From Mactromeris polynyma (Eukaryota > Mollusca > Bivalvia > Venerida > Mactridae): DNA of 64,000 nucleotides. The position numbers and the translations under genes were made by a program. The stretch is from positions 25,858,619 to 25,922,618 of the forward strand of contig JASFXZ010000001.1 of assembly GCA_032209605.1 (NCBI GenBank). Direction: 5' to 3'. Below, piece after piece: positions 13,066-24,900 of the stretch; position 1 is the first letter of the stretch, and the number at the start of each line of letters is the position of its first letter. Under the pieces are notes generated by a model. That model was not told the DNA's origin. It worked only from the letters and a program-made list of their open reading frames with translations, and ran no database searches.

Positions 13066-14644
13066 GTCCTGTGTCATGCTATTAGTTGACCGAGGTTAAA
13101 CTTGGATCATGACTGAGATTACTTTTTACTATTTTGTATGGTGGCATATTACTGCCACCAGTTAGCATGATAGCGTTCGCGAATTGTTTCGTGTTAACCA
13201 CATAATTATTACGATAATTATTCGTGATAAATTTTCGGTAAGATAAATATCATACAACTAGAAATAGGCTTGAAAGTGTCCAGAACTGCCACCTCTTACC
13301 TTTTTTATGATGTATTACACTAGATTTAAGTGGTAACACGAATCTTATCTAGTTGACCACTTATTATGTTACTTAATAACTCAAATTCGCGAATTTCACT
13401 TAAGATTCGTGTTATCACTTATTTATAAATGCAAGTTTGGCTTCTAGATGTAAGTGGTAACACGAATCTTAAGTGAAATTCGCCAATTTGAGTTATTAAG
13501 TAACATAATAAGTGGTTAACTGGATAATATTCGTGTTACAACTTACATCTAGAAGACAAAAATGAATAAGTGGTAACACGAATAATGGAGTTAATAAAAG
13601 TTTATATTACATTTACTAGTAGTTTTCAATCATGATTTGAATATTATGCTTTGAAATACACAGTTCTATTGAAATAAAATTGTAATTACTGTTATATAGT
13701 GTGTGTATTTCTTTTTCAACCTAGTTATCTATATATAGCCCTATATCTGCACTAGACTAGTATTTATACTAATCACAAGTGCTATGTTCTTGTTTCATTT
13801 AGGTTCGTATGTGCATGCTTTTGAGCAAAATTTATCAGGGGAAATGTACCATTTTTGTGGTGACTTATGATTTTTCTCAACAAGCTTTGTAATACTACAC
13901 TTAACAACATAAAACATGCATCTAACCAAAGGATTGATAATAGTGGTTGCTTATTATATCACAGACAGCTGCAAATGTTGGGTTGAAATTCATACAAATT
14001 GTCTGTTCTCAGTACACAACTCGTGACAGGACATTATAAGAAAGAGCAAGCATATTGTATCTTTATTATTATTGGTATGGATGGACTGGGTGTGTGTTGT
14101 GTTTGTGCCATGTTCAATGACATGTTGGATTCATTCAGTCTGAATTACTGGTACTAATTCGCCTCAACAACAAGATCACGACTTACCGACTGCATTATTC
14201 ATGTTATATCATACAGATTTACTGAGCAAAACTTCTCACACAACATACAGTCAATTTCCATCAGTTATAATGCAAAATGTTCAAATATAATGCAAACAAA
14301 AACAAAGATTTATATGAAATGACGGTTGTACTTGTTTCAACGTAACTAGGTAAAATCATTTATTTGCTTGGAGTTAGAGTAAAGTCTGCTACATTCTGCG
14401 CACGAATTATTTTTTTAATTTCCGGTTCTATTTTTGGAACGGGAAAACCCGATGTACGTTAGCAAAGTCTTAAGAATTTGCTTAAGATGAAAAATAAGGA
14501 TAAGGAAATTTTAGTTAAAATTATTTTAAGTTGGATCTGTAATAGTACTTAAGATTTTCTTGAACCTTATCCTTACCGAAGTACAAATCTTAAGATTTCT
14601 GTATTTCTTAAGGTATATCTTAAGAAGCTTCTGTAATACGGGCC
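13066..14644. mobile_element. CTG-flanked element, copy C (5' part missing)
   Basis: This copy starts at GTCCTGTGTCATGC, which in copy A lies about 660 bp inside the element directly after an internal CTG. From there it follows copy A to the right terminus (GTAATACGGGCC) and a CTG at 14645-14647. The left terminal repeat is absent, so it is a deletion derivative. Confidence 0.8.
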
Positions 14645-15023
14645 CTGGCCTGTATCATTCCGACGGCTCGGGCGCGTTCTTCTACAGTTTAATACGCTGC
14701 ATTACCTGTTCAAATATCGGTATGTGAAATTTTGTGTGAATACATGCATTATTAGAAAAATAATAATACAATATAAACTGACCGATTAGGAATTTTGTTG
14801 AGTGTATGTTTTTATTAAAAAAGGAGTTCAACCATCTAGTTTATTCATTACAAAATACTTATGTATCTTCATTTTTCACTGCAAGGAACGGCTTCCCCGC
14901 CAAGTACTAGATGAATAGATAATAATAGCAAAACGAGTACATGTTAACGTAAGAAGTAGTGTAGTCAAGGTTACTGTAATAACATCTGCAAATTAGTATC
15001 AGCTTTATTACTATAAAAGAAAA

Positions 15024-15127
15024 GGAGCTTATCACGAGTTCTCTCCCATTATATCTTCTTGAGTTCTCGCTCTTGTTCAGTCGATGAAGAAGACATAAAG
15101 GGAGAGAACTCGTGATTATCTCCTGTG
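15024..15127. repeat. Short inverted repeat, CACGAGTTCTCTCCC family
   Basis: ATCACGAGTTCTCTCCC near 15030 is mirrored by GGGAGAGAACTCGTGAT near 15100-15116, and the outer GGAG/CTCC bases also pair. Relatives lie at 38628-38662, just upstream of the PUDP-like gene, and at 59137-59216. It looks like a small MITE. Confidence 0.7.
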
Positions 15128-16149
15128 TGTTAAAGCTCTGAACGGGTGTTTAGATAGTTCGCCTCGGGAAACATTTGATAGAATGAGATGTTTAGCTATA
15201 GGGTACGTCGTACGTATGTCATAGAAAGAACAATTTATTTATCTTAGTCACTCTAGTCATGCATATACTACTAATACGCTGGATGTTTCTATACTTACAG
15301 GCGGATGGTCAAACGAGGACATTATTTAGAATTAACTCGTCGGATATCAATATTGAGGTACAATATACGGATATTTAGTGTAACATTTTAGCGGGCACCC
15401 AGTACATTTTCCTGATCTTACACCATGTGGTCATCTAATAACATGTGTATGAACGCTTGATGATTATCCTTGCGCATCTAAAGTCTAATACAGTATAACA
15501 GGACAGCAGTGACGTATTGTAACGCCGCAGAGTAAGGGGGGCTTACCATTTTGTATTCTAGTTGTGAAGCTATTCTTCCATGCTATCCTAGAGTATTCAG
15601 TAATGCATTTTTCAAGATGTTTATAACGAAGCACCGAAGCGTACACATATGTGTTGATCAGAAGTATAGACCGACCAAACACATATTATACAGCTCCATG
15701 CTCGCTTTATTCTATCCGAATTTGTTTGTAAACATTTCCTATTGTCATCAGTTTTCGCTACTGCATGCAATTTCCCGTATTTCTATGATTTCTCTAAGCT
15801 TGTCACAAGTAGTTCATGTTGCACAAGTATCTCAAACCTTTAAATGTCTGTGTAGCGGTTGTATCAACCTTTATTTAGCCTAACTATTGATGCATTTAAT
15901 GTAAATTTCCTGCACATCATCTGCGATCCTTGAAGGTACTCCCATTTTTATAATGCATTGTGGGAGTGTTAGCTACGGTTGCTAGGCATATATTTAATAT
16001 CGTTGTCGTCTTTAAGGATGTACAAATGTGATTTTAATGTCAGATTATAGCCTGTATACGTTAATTTGCTGTTATTCACCATTTTATATGGTGAATAATC
16101 TTTTTTCTTTTGTTTAAAACATGTAAATCTGAGAAAATGACGTGTGACG
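15128..16149. other. Unannotated stretch
   Basis: Two overlapping frames on opposite strands (15485-15682 and 15551-15883) have no domain or splice context and are judged chance. Nothing else was recognised. Confidence 0.5.
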
Positions 16150-16335
16150 AGCTTTTTGGTCACTGTTACCAATTTTAACGCTTGCTTATATATGTGACCA
16201 ATTTTTAACGCTTGTGACCAACTTTCTGGTCACATGTGACCAATTCTTAACGCTTATGACCAACTTTCTGGTCACATGTGACCAATTTTAACGCTTGTGA
16301 CCAATTTGTGACCAATTTTTGGTCACATTTCGCTG
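16150..16335. repeat. TGACCAA minisatellite
   Basis: AACGCTTGTGACCAACTTTC and the partner GGTCACATGTGACCAATT recur several times. Because GGTCAC and GTGACC are inverse, the array is rich in small palindromes. It lies directly 5' of the SINE. Confidence 0.75.
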
Positions 16336-16373
16336 AGCAGTATAAAAGGCCCGATTTTGTTACCAACCAATTG

Positions 16374-16664
16374 TAGCGGATCAGTGGTCCAGTGGTAAAA
16401 CGCTGGACTTGTAATCCAGGGATCGCTGGTTCGATTCCCCGCTCCATCACTGACCGTACTAACAGTCTTTCGGACGAGACTTTAAAAACTGAGGTCCCGT
16501 GTATGATGCTTTACATCGAGCACGTAAAAGAACCAGGGGTGCTTCTGGAACTGGGGCATCTTCTGTATCATGCACTATCCTCCAAATCTAATATGACTAA
16601 CATTCTTCCGGAGGCGTCGCCCATATGGGAAACCGGTGGCGACGATAAATAAAAGCATATACAA
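16374..16664 (+). mobile_element. tRNA-Thr-derived SINE, copy 1
   Basis: The 5' part is tRNA-like: an A box around TGGTCCAGTGG, an anticodon arm CTGGA-CTTGTAA-TCCAG (anticodon TGT, threonine) and a B box GGTTCGATTCC. A non-tRNA body follows, containing GGACGAGACTTTAAAA and GTGTATGATGCTTTACATCG, then a tail GTCGCCCATATGGGAAACC...GGTGGCGACGATAAATAAAAG. A second copy lies at 32254-32568 in reverse. The tail matches the 3' end of the LINE at 50436-55891. The body resembles the conserved central domain of metazoan SINEs, which is inference. Confidence 0.9.
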
Positions 16665-17456
16665 CCAACTAGGTCACTTTATACTGCATAACTTCCGAGA
16701 AGCTAGTCCATTTAATACTGCTTAATCAGTAAATTTCTACAAATGAATAGTTTATCACATTTTGATGTAAGCAATTGAAGTTTTAATCTAGTTTGTTTTC
16801 CAAACAAAGTGTACCATGTTATTTTAACGTATCTTGTGAAATTCATTAGTGGCATCAGAGTGTAAAACTCTCATTTAGATACTAGGCAGATCTTTAGATA
16901 TAGCCTATAAATCCATACCTGTGGAAATCCATTTATTTGTGTGTTTATGGTACTTATTTGTGTATTTTTCTTTAATAATTGCATTTTGTCTAAATGCACA
17001 GATTGTATGTACAACAGAGTCTATAGGGGGGCCTATAGTTTGAACCTGTATTAAACTGAATGAACTATAGGCCTACACGAGAGTTGTGATATCTATTTGT
17101 TCTGAGTAAATGCACAGCAACATTCACATAAATATATAGCACAGTATCAATACTAGCATACAGTTGAACCTTCACCCCAGAGACGTAACAGTATTCTGCT
17201 CAATAACCCATATGGAATTCATTCTCAAAATTTGAGATGTATTTATTTTCTTTCTTTATTAAACGGTAGAACATATTATGCATGCTAATCTGTTATACCA
17301 GGTTTTAATCTGTGATCATCCGAAAATTCACGATCACGGAAACTACCGACAGACAAAATGACTGCTGACATGTAGCCCCATCGATATCGATCTGTATCAG
17401 CAGGATTTATTTGATAAGCGATATTGCTGTATATGCAAAACCTTCGAATAATAATG
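16665..17456. other. Unannotated stretch
   Basis: No gene or repeat recognised. Confidence 0.5.
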
Positions 17457-17629
17457 TTTTAGCCCCTAATACATTGGTTGTGGGTTACTTGTGAGTGATA
17501 ATGGTAAATTACACGGCTTTTCCTGTATTACTAACAATAATAAAATAAGAAATCTTAGTTATAAACACCCGCACTACCATGTAATTTTCCGAGTACACGT
17601 AGAGCAATATCGGGTATTATATCAATATC

Positions 17630-17743
17630 AGATGGCTTCCAGTGTGTGACAGTACATATTGTCAACATGAGGGAATGCTAGTATTACTTAATATTATTGT
17701 CTCGAATGTTGACAATATGTACTGTCACACTGGGAAGCCATCT
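17630..17743. repeat. Hairpin with arms of about 38 bp
   Basis: AGATGGCTTCCAGTGTGTGA at 17630 and onward is mirrored up to 17743, with a 37-bp loop (17669-17705) and one or two mismatches. It resembles a MITE remnant; a small-RNA precursor is a weaker possibility. Confidence 0.8.
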
Positions 17744-18130
17744 GGCGTCATTACCTCCGATTGTAAAGATGGCGGACGTTACCGTGTAGACGCTGTGCTA
17801 TTTCTTTGTTTTCCATTTCGAGGGTTAACATTATATGCTATCACTTTCCATGGGATCTGATATTTATTTTATTATACCGAACAAATATTTTGATTTTAAA
17901 CTACAAAACAATAAAGTCAATGTGAAACAGAAACAATAAAGTGCTTGCAGAGTCTTTGGATTCTTTGAAGCAATTTCTGTGAATAACTGGATCTGTCAAA
18001 GCTGACAGATAATGTTGCAAACATTACAAGCGCCTGATTAATTGTTAACTATTTCAATATGTGACTATCGACTCGGACTATGGGAACTTCAGTACTTAGT
18101 CTATTTTTAGACCCGTGCGAGGGCAAAAAT

Positions 18131-18193
18131 GTTATGTCACAGGGTAAAATCGTTATGGCACAGGGTAAAAACGTTATGTCACAGGGTAACATC
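18131..18193. repeat. 21-bp tandem repeat, three units
   Basis: GTTATGTCACAGGGTAAAA recurs at 18131, 18152 and 18173. The minus-strand frame across it is repeat-driven. Confidence 0.8.
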
Positions 18194-19245
18194 ACGAATT
18201 TGCTTATAGCGTGTATACATATGTGAATTTTGCATGGATAATTCACGTGAGGTTTAATAATTCAGAATGTCGGTACTAGTTTCATGTTAATTCCTGTTTA
18301 TAATAGTTTTGCTACGAAACTGTACGTTATGATGACGTCATCAGCAAGTTTGTGTCTGATATCATATTTACTATAGTTTTCTTGCCACCGTTAATCAATG
18401 AAATCAGTACGGCTTTCTTGTGGGAGAAACAAGCAGTAGTACGACAGAAAGCCTAACTTTATTGAACTGTGCATTACGACAGTTTTTCATATCAATGTAA
18501 AGAAATCTACGACGGTTTAATCATGATCACAGTGACACGATCATCAATAGTCACAGTGTATTAAAAAAAAGTTCAATTGTAGGTGGAGGGTAATGACAAT
18601 GTAATACATAAAACTCATATGCAACAATTTGTCTTCTGCCGATAACTAAAAAATCGATAATCGGCTATATAGAAATAAGAAGGGACGTTTAACAAATTAG
18701 GGAATAACTTTCTTATTTATTAACATATTTCAAGTTCGCATTCAGATTTGGAAAGAACAAAATCTTCGGATTTCAAATATATAAAAATAAATAATAAGAG
18801 ACAGAATTTAGGTGGGGGAATTCATACAAACATAGAGTGACCCTATATTCCTATTGAATTACATACAAAGTCGGTAATTTCACTGAAAAATCCATCAAAT
18901 TTTGTTGTTTAATTAGCTATAACTTTTTCCCTTTAAAACTTTTTTGAGGTTCGCATTCACATTCATATAAAATATACTTTTTTTGAAACAATGATGCTTT
19001 TAAATGTGAAATTGGAAAAAAATTAGGCGGGGGAATTAATACTTTTGTCAAACCACCTGTAATTATTTTATATGTTCGGTTTAGTCCGTTAAACAGTAGC
19101 GGAAACTAACGGAAACTAACGAAGTTAATCGGGTTTGCGGTCCGTTTATGTTTTTATAGCACGGCAATAAAACTCCCTTCAGTGCGGGTTATATAAATCT
19201 TGACAATGAATGATTAAAGTTATAAAGCCTTTCGAACAGGTTCAG

Positions 19246-20733
19246 GGCCCGTGTTCAATATACATCTTAAGATTTTCCTTAAGACATATTTTTTTCCTTA
19301 CGCAAGGACACGGACCTATATACTATATATGGTATATAGGTCCGTGGCAAGGATAAAAACTATTTTATCTTTAAGTTATATTCAATATATTACTTAAGAT
19401 ACTTCTTTCCTAAGATATTCTTAAGTAAAAAAAATCTTAGTCGTGTTCTAAATTTCTACTGTTGTATGGACCAATGATTTCTGTAAGCTACTGTTGTTTC
19501 AACACATCTATATTCTACTCCCAACAATCATGTTCTATTATTACTGGTGAACCGTGCACCGTCGATAACGTGGGTAATGGGGAAAATACATGGGAACTGT
19601 GGGAAATCGTTAATATCTCAACAACGGATTGAGATATCAAAATTGTGCAAACGGTTTTGAAGAATTTAACATTTCTGCAATACATATTCCGTTTTTCTGA
19701 AAGATTGTGAAATAACATTTTGTAAAAATCGATTACATCTCTGTCATGCAGATTAGCACTTGTCTCTAGTTAATAGATAAAACAACAACAACATAAAACA
19801 TGACATACATGACTTAAGAGACTTGTTACGAGTGGCTCTACTGTACTCGTGTAATAATCAGGCATGAGCATTTTCCGGGGATTCATTTGACGCTCGCAAG
19901 GGCCCTTTTTGAGACAATTTAAACCGTCTTAGATGCTTAAAGCTAGTAGCTTCAGCGGCCCCCTGGACCCCTTGCCGAATTTTCAGCTGATTTGAAATTT
20001 TGCATTCTCATGAACACTTATACTTAAAAATGTATATACATGTACTATAATCAAAAATTTCACTGAAGCGATCAAGAATTTATGACAGTTGCAACATTCA
20101 GTTGATTATTGTAAACAAATCTAAAATGCATTATGAGGGTGCGTTCTTCAAAAAGTAAGCAATTTGTTGATGGTTATGCAGTACATACGTATTATATGAA
20201 ATGCATAAAATTGCTTCAGATTTTCATCTTTAAAGTTGTTAAGCATTGGTCTGGTGAATTTTATTACATGAACGTAATCATATAACTATGTAACAAAGAA
20301 CCGCTAGACATGAACAGATCGTGAAATTTTAAATTGTTGTTGATGTGCCGACAAATAGTGTAAGGTGTGAGAAAGCGCCCATATTAAGCAACATTTTACG
20401 ATACAATAATAACCATGAGGTCGATTAAGCACATAAGTATATACACATATAAATTAGATTTGACATATCACCTCCTATATGCATCTAGCGTGTCGAATTT
20501 GAAGCTACGAACATTTAATGTTATGCGGTTTTAAGTACATGTCACTTATTACTATATATGATATTTGTTTTTACAGGCAATTGAACATCTTCGTTGTCAT
20601 AATATGCTTTGTGAATACCACTTATGATTTTTCTTGAAATCTAAGGAAGAAATGCAATAAAAATCTTAAATTTAATGGAAATCTTAGGATTTAAGATAAA
20701 TTTTCAACTTAAGATGTATATTGAATACGGGCC
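19246..20733. mobile_element. Terminal-inverted-repeat element flanked by CAG (family 1, copy 2)
   Basis: This is the counterpart of 501-1971, here with better preserved ends: GGCCCGTGTTCAATATAC left and GTATATTGAATACGGGCC-like right, CAG at 19243-19245 and 20734-20736. It was present before the long block was duplicated, because the same flanks surround both copies. Confidence 0.8.
19309..19346. mobile_element. 38-bp palindromic micro-insertion with 7-bp direct repeats
   Basis: The insert starts CACGGACCTATATA and ends with the exact inverse (14-bp perfect arms; the 10-bp centre is nearly palindromic). GCAAGGA occurs at 19302-19308 and 19347-19353. The homologous site in copy 1 (GCAAGGA once, 569-575) lacks insert and duplication. 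This is a clean insertion with a paralogous empty site. Similar small palindromes occur at 33661-33689 and 61174-61210. Confidence 0.85.
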
Positions 20734-22955
20734 CAGGGTTGTAATAGAAATACTGTTGAATTATATTATAAATTGTTAATAATCTGAATTACATGTTATC
20801 TAAAAAGGTCTTGAAATTGAAAAAAACACTTAATAACGTAATAATTACTAATTTGTGTATTAGTCATTTGTATCAGCTAAAGAATGTATATGTATGAAAT
20901 TTATTTTATTGCAAAAAGGGGTTTCTTCTCACTTTGTCAAGTTTTGAAATTTCACACCAAAATAATTATTGTCACACCTGTACCTTAATAAAAGAAGAAC
21001 AAATGTAAGTATTAATTTAAGACAGTCATTATCAAAAAGCTTTAAGTATATTTAGCGAAAGTGGTCATGTGCACATTTTACTAGAAGTAATATTTTATAT
21101 GTACATTTGTATTTATTCAGGAAAAGTTCGTATATACTTTATATGACTCTCTAATGCACTTAGTAAAATATTGAAGTGTCGGGAATACTTACTTGAAGTT
21201 ACTTTTTTACGGTATGCTGTTATGTAATTGTACCATATATAGTCATCTATATGCGCGACTATGCAGTCCGAGATTCGATGCTATCAAGGAATATAATGAT
21301 TACGTTCTATAGTTTCAGCATTTTATACACATACCATTAACACTTATACATGTATAAACGTGATACTTTTTAAAGCTATATGATGTTTTCATGTTTCTCT
21401 ATAGTATTATTTATTAATTTTTAACGATAATAAATGTTGAAATACAATTACGTTTATAATTATGTAGTTTAAAAATGACAAGGTTGTTAATACGTATACT
21501 ATTCGGCTTAAACCCATGCACGGTCTATTTGGCACATATATTGCCGCAATTTCATAGACGACAATAATTAAAGGTATTAAAGTTAATCCGTAATTATCAA
21601 TGCCTCGGGCTTATAAGAACGATGGTCAAAGTTTCAAGGGTCATTAAACAAGGATAATTAGCGCATAGTACTGCTGTAAGATATTTACCCTCAAGCAAAA
21701 TAATAAATGGAAATGTTAAAATAATAAAATGTTTGTATCCAGACTAGGTAGTTTAATCCAGTTTTCTGGACAAGGTGTCGAGAAAACTAATGATATATTG
21801 AAGCAAATTCATCAAATGAAATCGAACTAGCATGATTGAACGACAAAAAAAAACATATAATAAAGACAATAGTGACTATTGGGAAAGTAGAATTTACATA
21901 TCAAGATCGGCCAAAAAACTTAGGATAAACAGGGAAATTGAAATCGCTCATGAAAATCACCAACAAGAAATATATGTTCTAGTGTAAACTTCGACGACAT
22001 GACCGAACAGGAAATTAAGATTTTAATGAAAAAAGAAGGGAGCCAGCACAAAATTAAGAAGGAAAATTAATTGATTTACTGAAGAGCGTTATGAATTAAA
22101 ATTAAAAGTGGAATAAACTTAAATATGCAGGAGTAGGGAAGTTAAATATATAACGTCACACTTTAATATGAGTTTGTGTGGGCCGTAAAATATAAATGTA
22201 TATTGATAGTCATTAAAATATGTGTACAGGCGTTTGCTATATATTAAATAATAGAGACATTATGTTTGAAATCTGAGATATAAGATAGGTATATATAGTC
22301 TCTGTTGAAATGTATAAAAATAACGACAATTATAAAACATAAAAATACATTTCTGTTTTCTTATGTATAAATATCCCGCTAAAACCACTATAACTTAAAA
22401 CACGGTAGGCCTAATGCTATTGCTAATCCGGTGTTTATGACTCTGGGGTTTTATGACCCTCATTAATGACTTACGATTTGCGTCGGTGATCTTCCGGAAA
22501 TTGCCGAAAGATACGGAACAGTAGCGATCGATTGCTTCCATTATCGATTAAATTTATCGGGTATTATGTGAGAAGACAGATTGTTGGATATGCCTACTCT
22601 CCTGATTCAAATTGATAAAGTAAATCAACACGATCAATTTTCTCCCAGTACGAAAGACGCATTGATTCCGTTATTCAACGGTGGCAAGAAAAATCGCTGA
22701 TGACGTCAGAATTACGTACACTTTCGTAGCAAAACTTTTTTAACAGAAATTAAAATGATGGTGTCGGTAAACTAGTACCGACATTCTGATATACCCGACA
22801 TTGCTCTACGTGTACTCGGCAAATTGCATGGTAGTGCGGGTGTTTATAACTAAGATTTCTTATTATATTATAGTTAGTAATACAGGAAAATCAGTGTAAT
22901 TTACCATTAACACTCACAAATAACCCACAACCAATGCATTGGGGGCTAAAACATA

Positions 22956-24286
22956 GACCATTTGGGAACTGTCTTAGCCTTTAGCAATGTGAAATCGGCA
23001 CTGCCCTTAGCGTTAGCCAAAACCTAGTCAATTTTAAAACTCTGTATCTCCATCAAAATAAGAAATTGCACAGCGCCACTCGGTAAGATTTCAGGAGAAT
23101 GATTCAAGTTTATTCCCAGTTATTCAAAATTGTTCGATTTCATGAATTAAGCCGATAATTCAATGTCATGTACGAAAACGTCGAACTTTTCGCAAAACGG
23201 CGTACAATATAACCAGTTTTCTCGGTAAATATGGCACTCACTCGCACACAAACAGTATGTATAAATTGCTTGTTCTTTGTTTAAACGATACCTATAAGTG
23301 GTTACTCTTAAAATCAACAAAAAACGCAACAAAAATAGCAAATACTTGCCCGTCGTAAATATCGCAACATGCACATAGCACCGCCATCCATCAACAGCAC
23401 TGCCATCGATACAGCTGGTTGTACGGGGTGAATCTAAAGCCGCTCTTTTCATGTCGTCCGATAATTGCATACAAAATAGAGCCGCTATTAATGCTACTGC
23501 TGTGCAATATACAAAAATGCCGAGATGTTACGATTGCTGGGTCACTTTCAATCCAAAATGGATTTTGTTAAATTCACCAAATTCAGTGACTTTCGATAAG
23601 GTAGCGTTGCCTTTACCGAAAGGTTAACCAATCTGCGTCCAGGTTACAAACGTTGTTCGGTTGAAGAGAAATTGCCTTGGTGGCTAACGTAAGATTTGAT
23701 TGGTTTACACAATGCTGATATGCAAATAGCAAAACCATGTTAGTACGGCTGCGACTATTGAGAAACAGCCTTATCATTACTAACCTTAATCAAACACTTT
23801 CATCGTTTTTAACCATTATGATATATTGTTTCAGATTGTCAGCAATGCGTATTCACCAAACTCTACACACACGGACTCGGCGTTCTTTCCCCAACGAAAA
23901 CACGAGGTAGACACTATTTTTGCCGGGATTCCCGGGCTGTAAAATATTTCGTATCTTCTCGTATCAATCGGGCCCCTTTTTCTGCATGACGGAAATTACC
24001 TCTTTCGATGTGTTCCAGATAATGCAATATATTACCATGAAAAGAAATTATTTTGATGACTGTGTTTGTATGATCTTTGTATTATTGTCGATTAATTTAA
24101 ACTTATTTTTTGCATCCTTAATCACTATTAAGTTATTAACTGCTTCCTGAAACTAATATATAACCAGACCATCGCGATTTGTAAGTAATGTTGAAATCTG
24201 CAGCTGAACGAATAACCAAAAGAGAGATTCGAACTCATGAACTTCAGAAAAGAAGAGTCAGACTCTTCTCCCATTATCGCAAAGTA
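22956..24286. other. Unannotated stretch
   Basis: A 107-codon minus-strand frame (23147-23470) begins with a plausible start and contains a hydrophobic stretch (KYLLFLLRFLLIL), but I see no homologous domain or dependable splice context. It is left uncalled. Confidence 0.45.
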
Positions 24287-24444
24287 CAATAAATCCTCAA
24301 TAATAAGACCACACTCGGGACCATTGATAACTGGTATTGTTATTGAGGTGGTCTTAATATTAAGGTGATAAAGAGCAAAACAGTGAAAATGGACTGAAAA
24401 TTGTGTTCTTAAATTTGAGGTGGTATTTCCGTCAGGTTTTACTG
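24287..24444. mobile_element. TA-flanked MITE (CAGTAAAACCTCAATAATAAG family), copy 1
   Basis: The left end CAATAAATCCTCAATAATAA and right end GGTTTTACTG are diverged inverted ends, with TA immediately outside both. The internal motif GAGGTGGTCTTAATATT is shared with the copies at 26466 and 56319. TA duplication and CAG ends suit a Tc1/mariner-pogo derivative. Confidence 0.75.
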
Positions 24445-24900
24445 TAGATGGCGTTTATCTCTGCAGCACACACATGACTTGGATGGAACAGTTAAAACAA
24501 GTTTAAATTAATTAAATATCTGTATTTCAGGGTTGTTGCGCTATATGTAAATGCAGTAAATTTACAGTAAGTGAATTCAAAATTCTAATTTGAAATTTTC
24601 TCAAGCAATTGTTTATAATATATCATGTTTTAAACAAATATTGTATGGTCACAAAATGAGTATACATGTATATACACTTGGGGAATCTTATAACTGTGCA
24701 GCTATTCAAATACCGATATCTTAGTAACAATTGAACCTAGTAAGCTGAAATTTTCAATATATATGATTAAGACAAGTGGTATGAGATCGGAGTATATTTA
24801 AATGAATTTCATTTCAAAATAAACAAACAAAATCGATAAAACCGAGGTAAAGTAAAATCAGAAAGTCACAATCACGATATTGCGGTAAAGCTATTAAAGT

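Larger units (their letters stand above)
7726..14809. mobile_element. Large composite element bounded by inverted repeats
   Basis: The left arm starts ACATACACTCAACAAAATTCC and the right arm ends with its exact inverse. The match continues for about 120 bp, and again over CCGAGCCGTCGGAATGATA (about 8030-8050), which appears inverted at about 14655-14672. The left arm carries roughly 160 bp of extra sequence relative to the right arm. The interior holds a 206-bp foldback and a head-to-tail series of three CTG-flanked elements. No transposase was recognised and no target duplication is clear at the outer edges. Confidence 0.7.
18746..22593. repeat. Long direct repeat, copy 2
   Basis: Same orientation as 1-4589 and nearly identical. 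It lacks the 764-bp insertion, has a 38-bp palindrome at 19309-19346 not in copy 1, and has small indels such as an extra TTTTCATG-type duplication near 21385. The right edge is at GGATATGC, beyond which sequence belongs to the inverted arm described above. Confidence 0.93.
17457..22955. repeat. Long-range inverted repeat around direct-repeat copy 2
   Basis: Sequence near 17457-17620 (TTAGCCCC.AATACATTGGTTG, then ACACCCGCACTACCATG) is the diverged inverse of about 22785-22955. Sequence near 18250-18430 (CTTGCCACCGTT, GATGACGTCATCAGC, TTTTGCTACGAAA) is the inverse of about 22650-22790. The arms are interrupted on the left by about 600 bp holding the 17630-17743 hairpin and a small tandem repeat. 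Copy 2 of the long direct repeat lies between the arms, so it may be nested inside an older inverted-repeat element. Confidence 0.65.

Noticed and set aside
15551..15883. 110-codon + strand frame
   Set aside because: No domain, no start or splice support, and an opposing frame overlaps it.
16376..16450. A functional tRNA-Thr gene
   Set aside because: It is the head of a SINE: the acceptor ends do not pair well and the non-tRNA body and LINE-like tail follow directly, with another copy at 32254-32568.
23147..23470. 107-codon minus-strand frame that could be a first exon
   Set aside because: Only a weak hydrophobic segment; no convincing donor site or downstream exon found.
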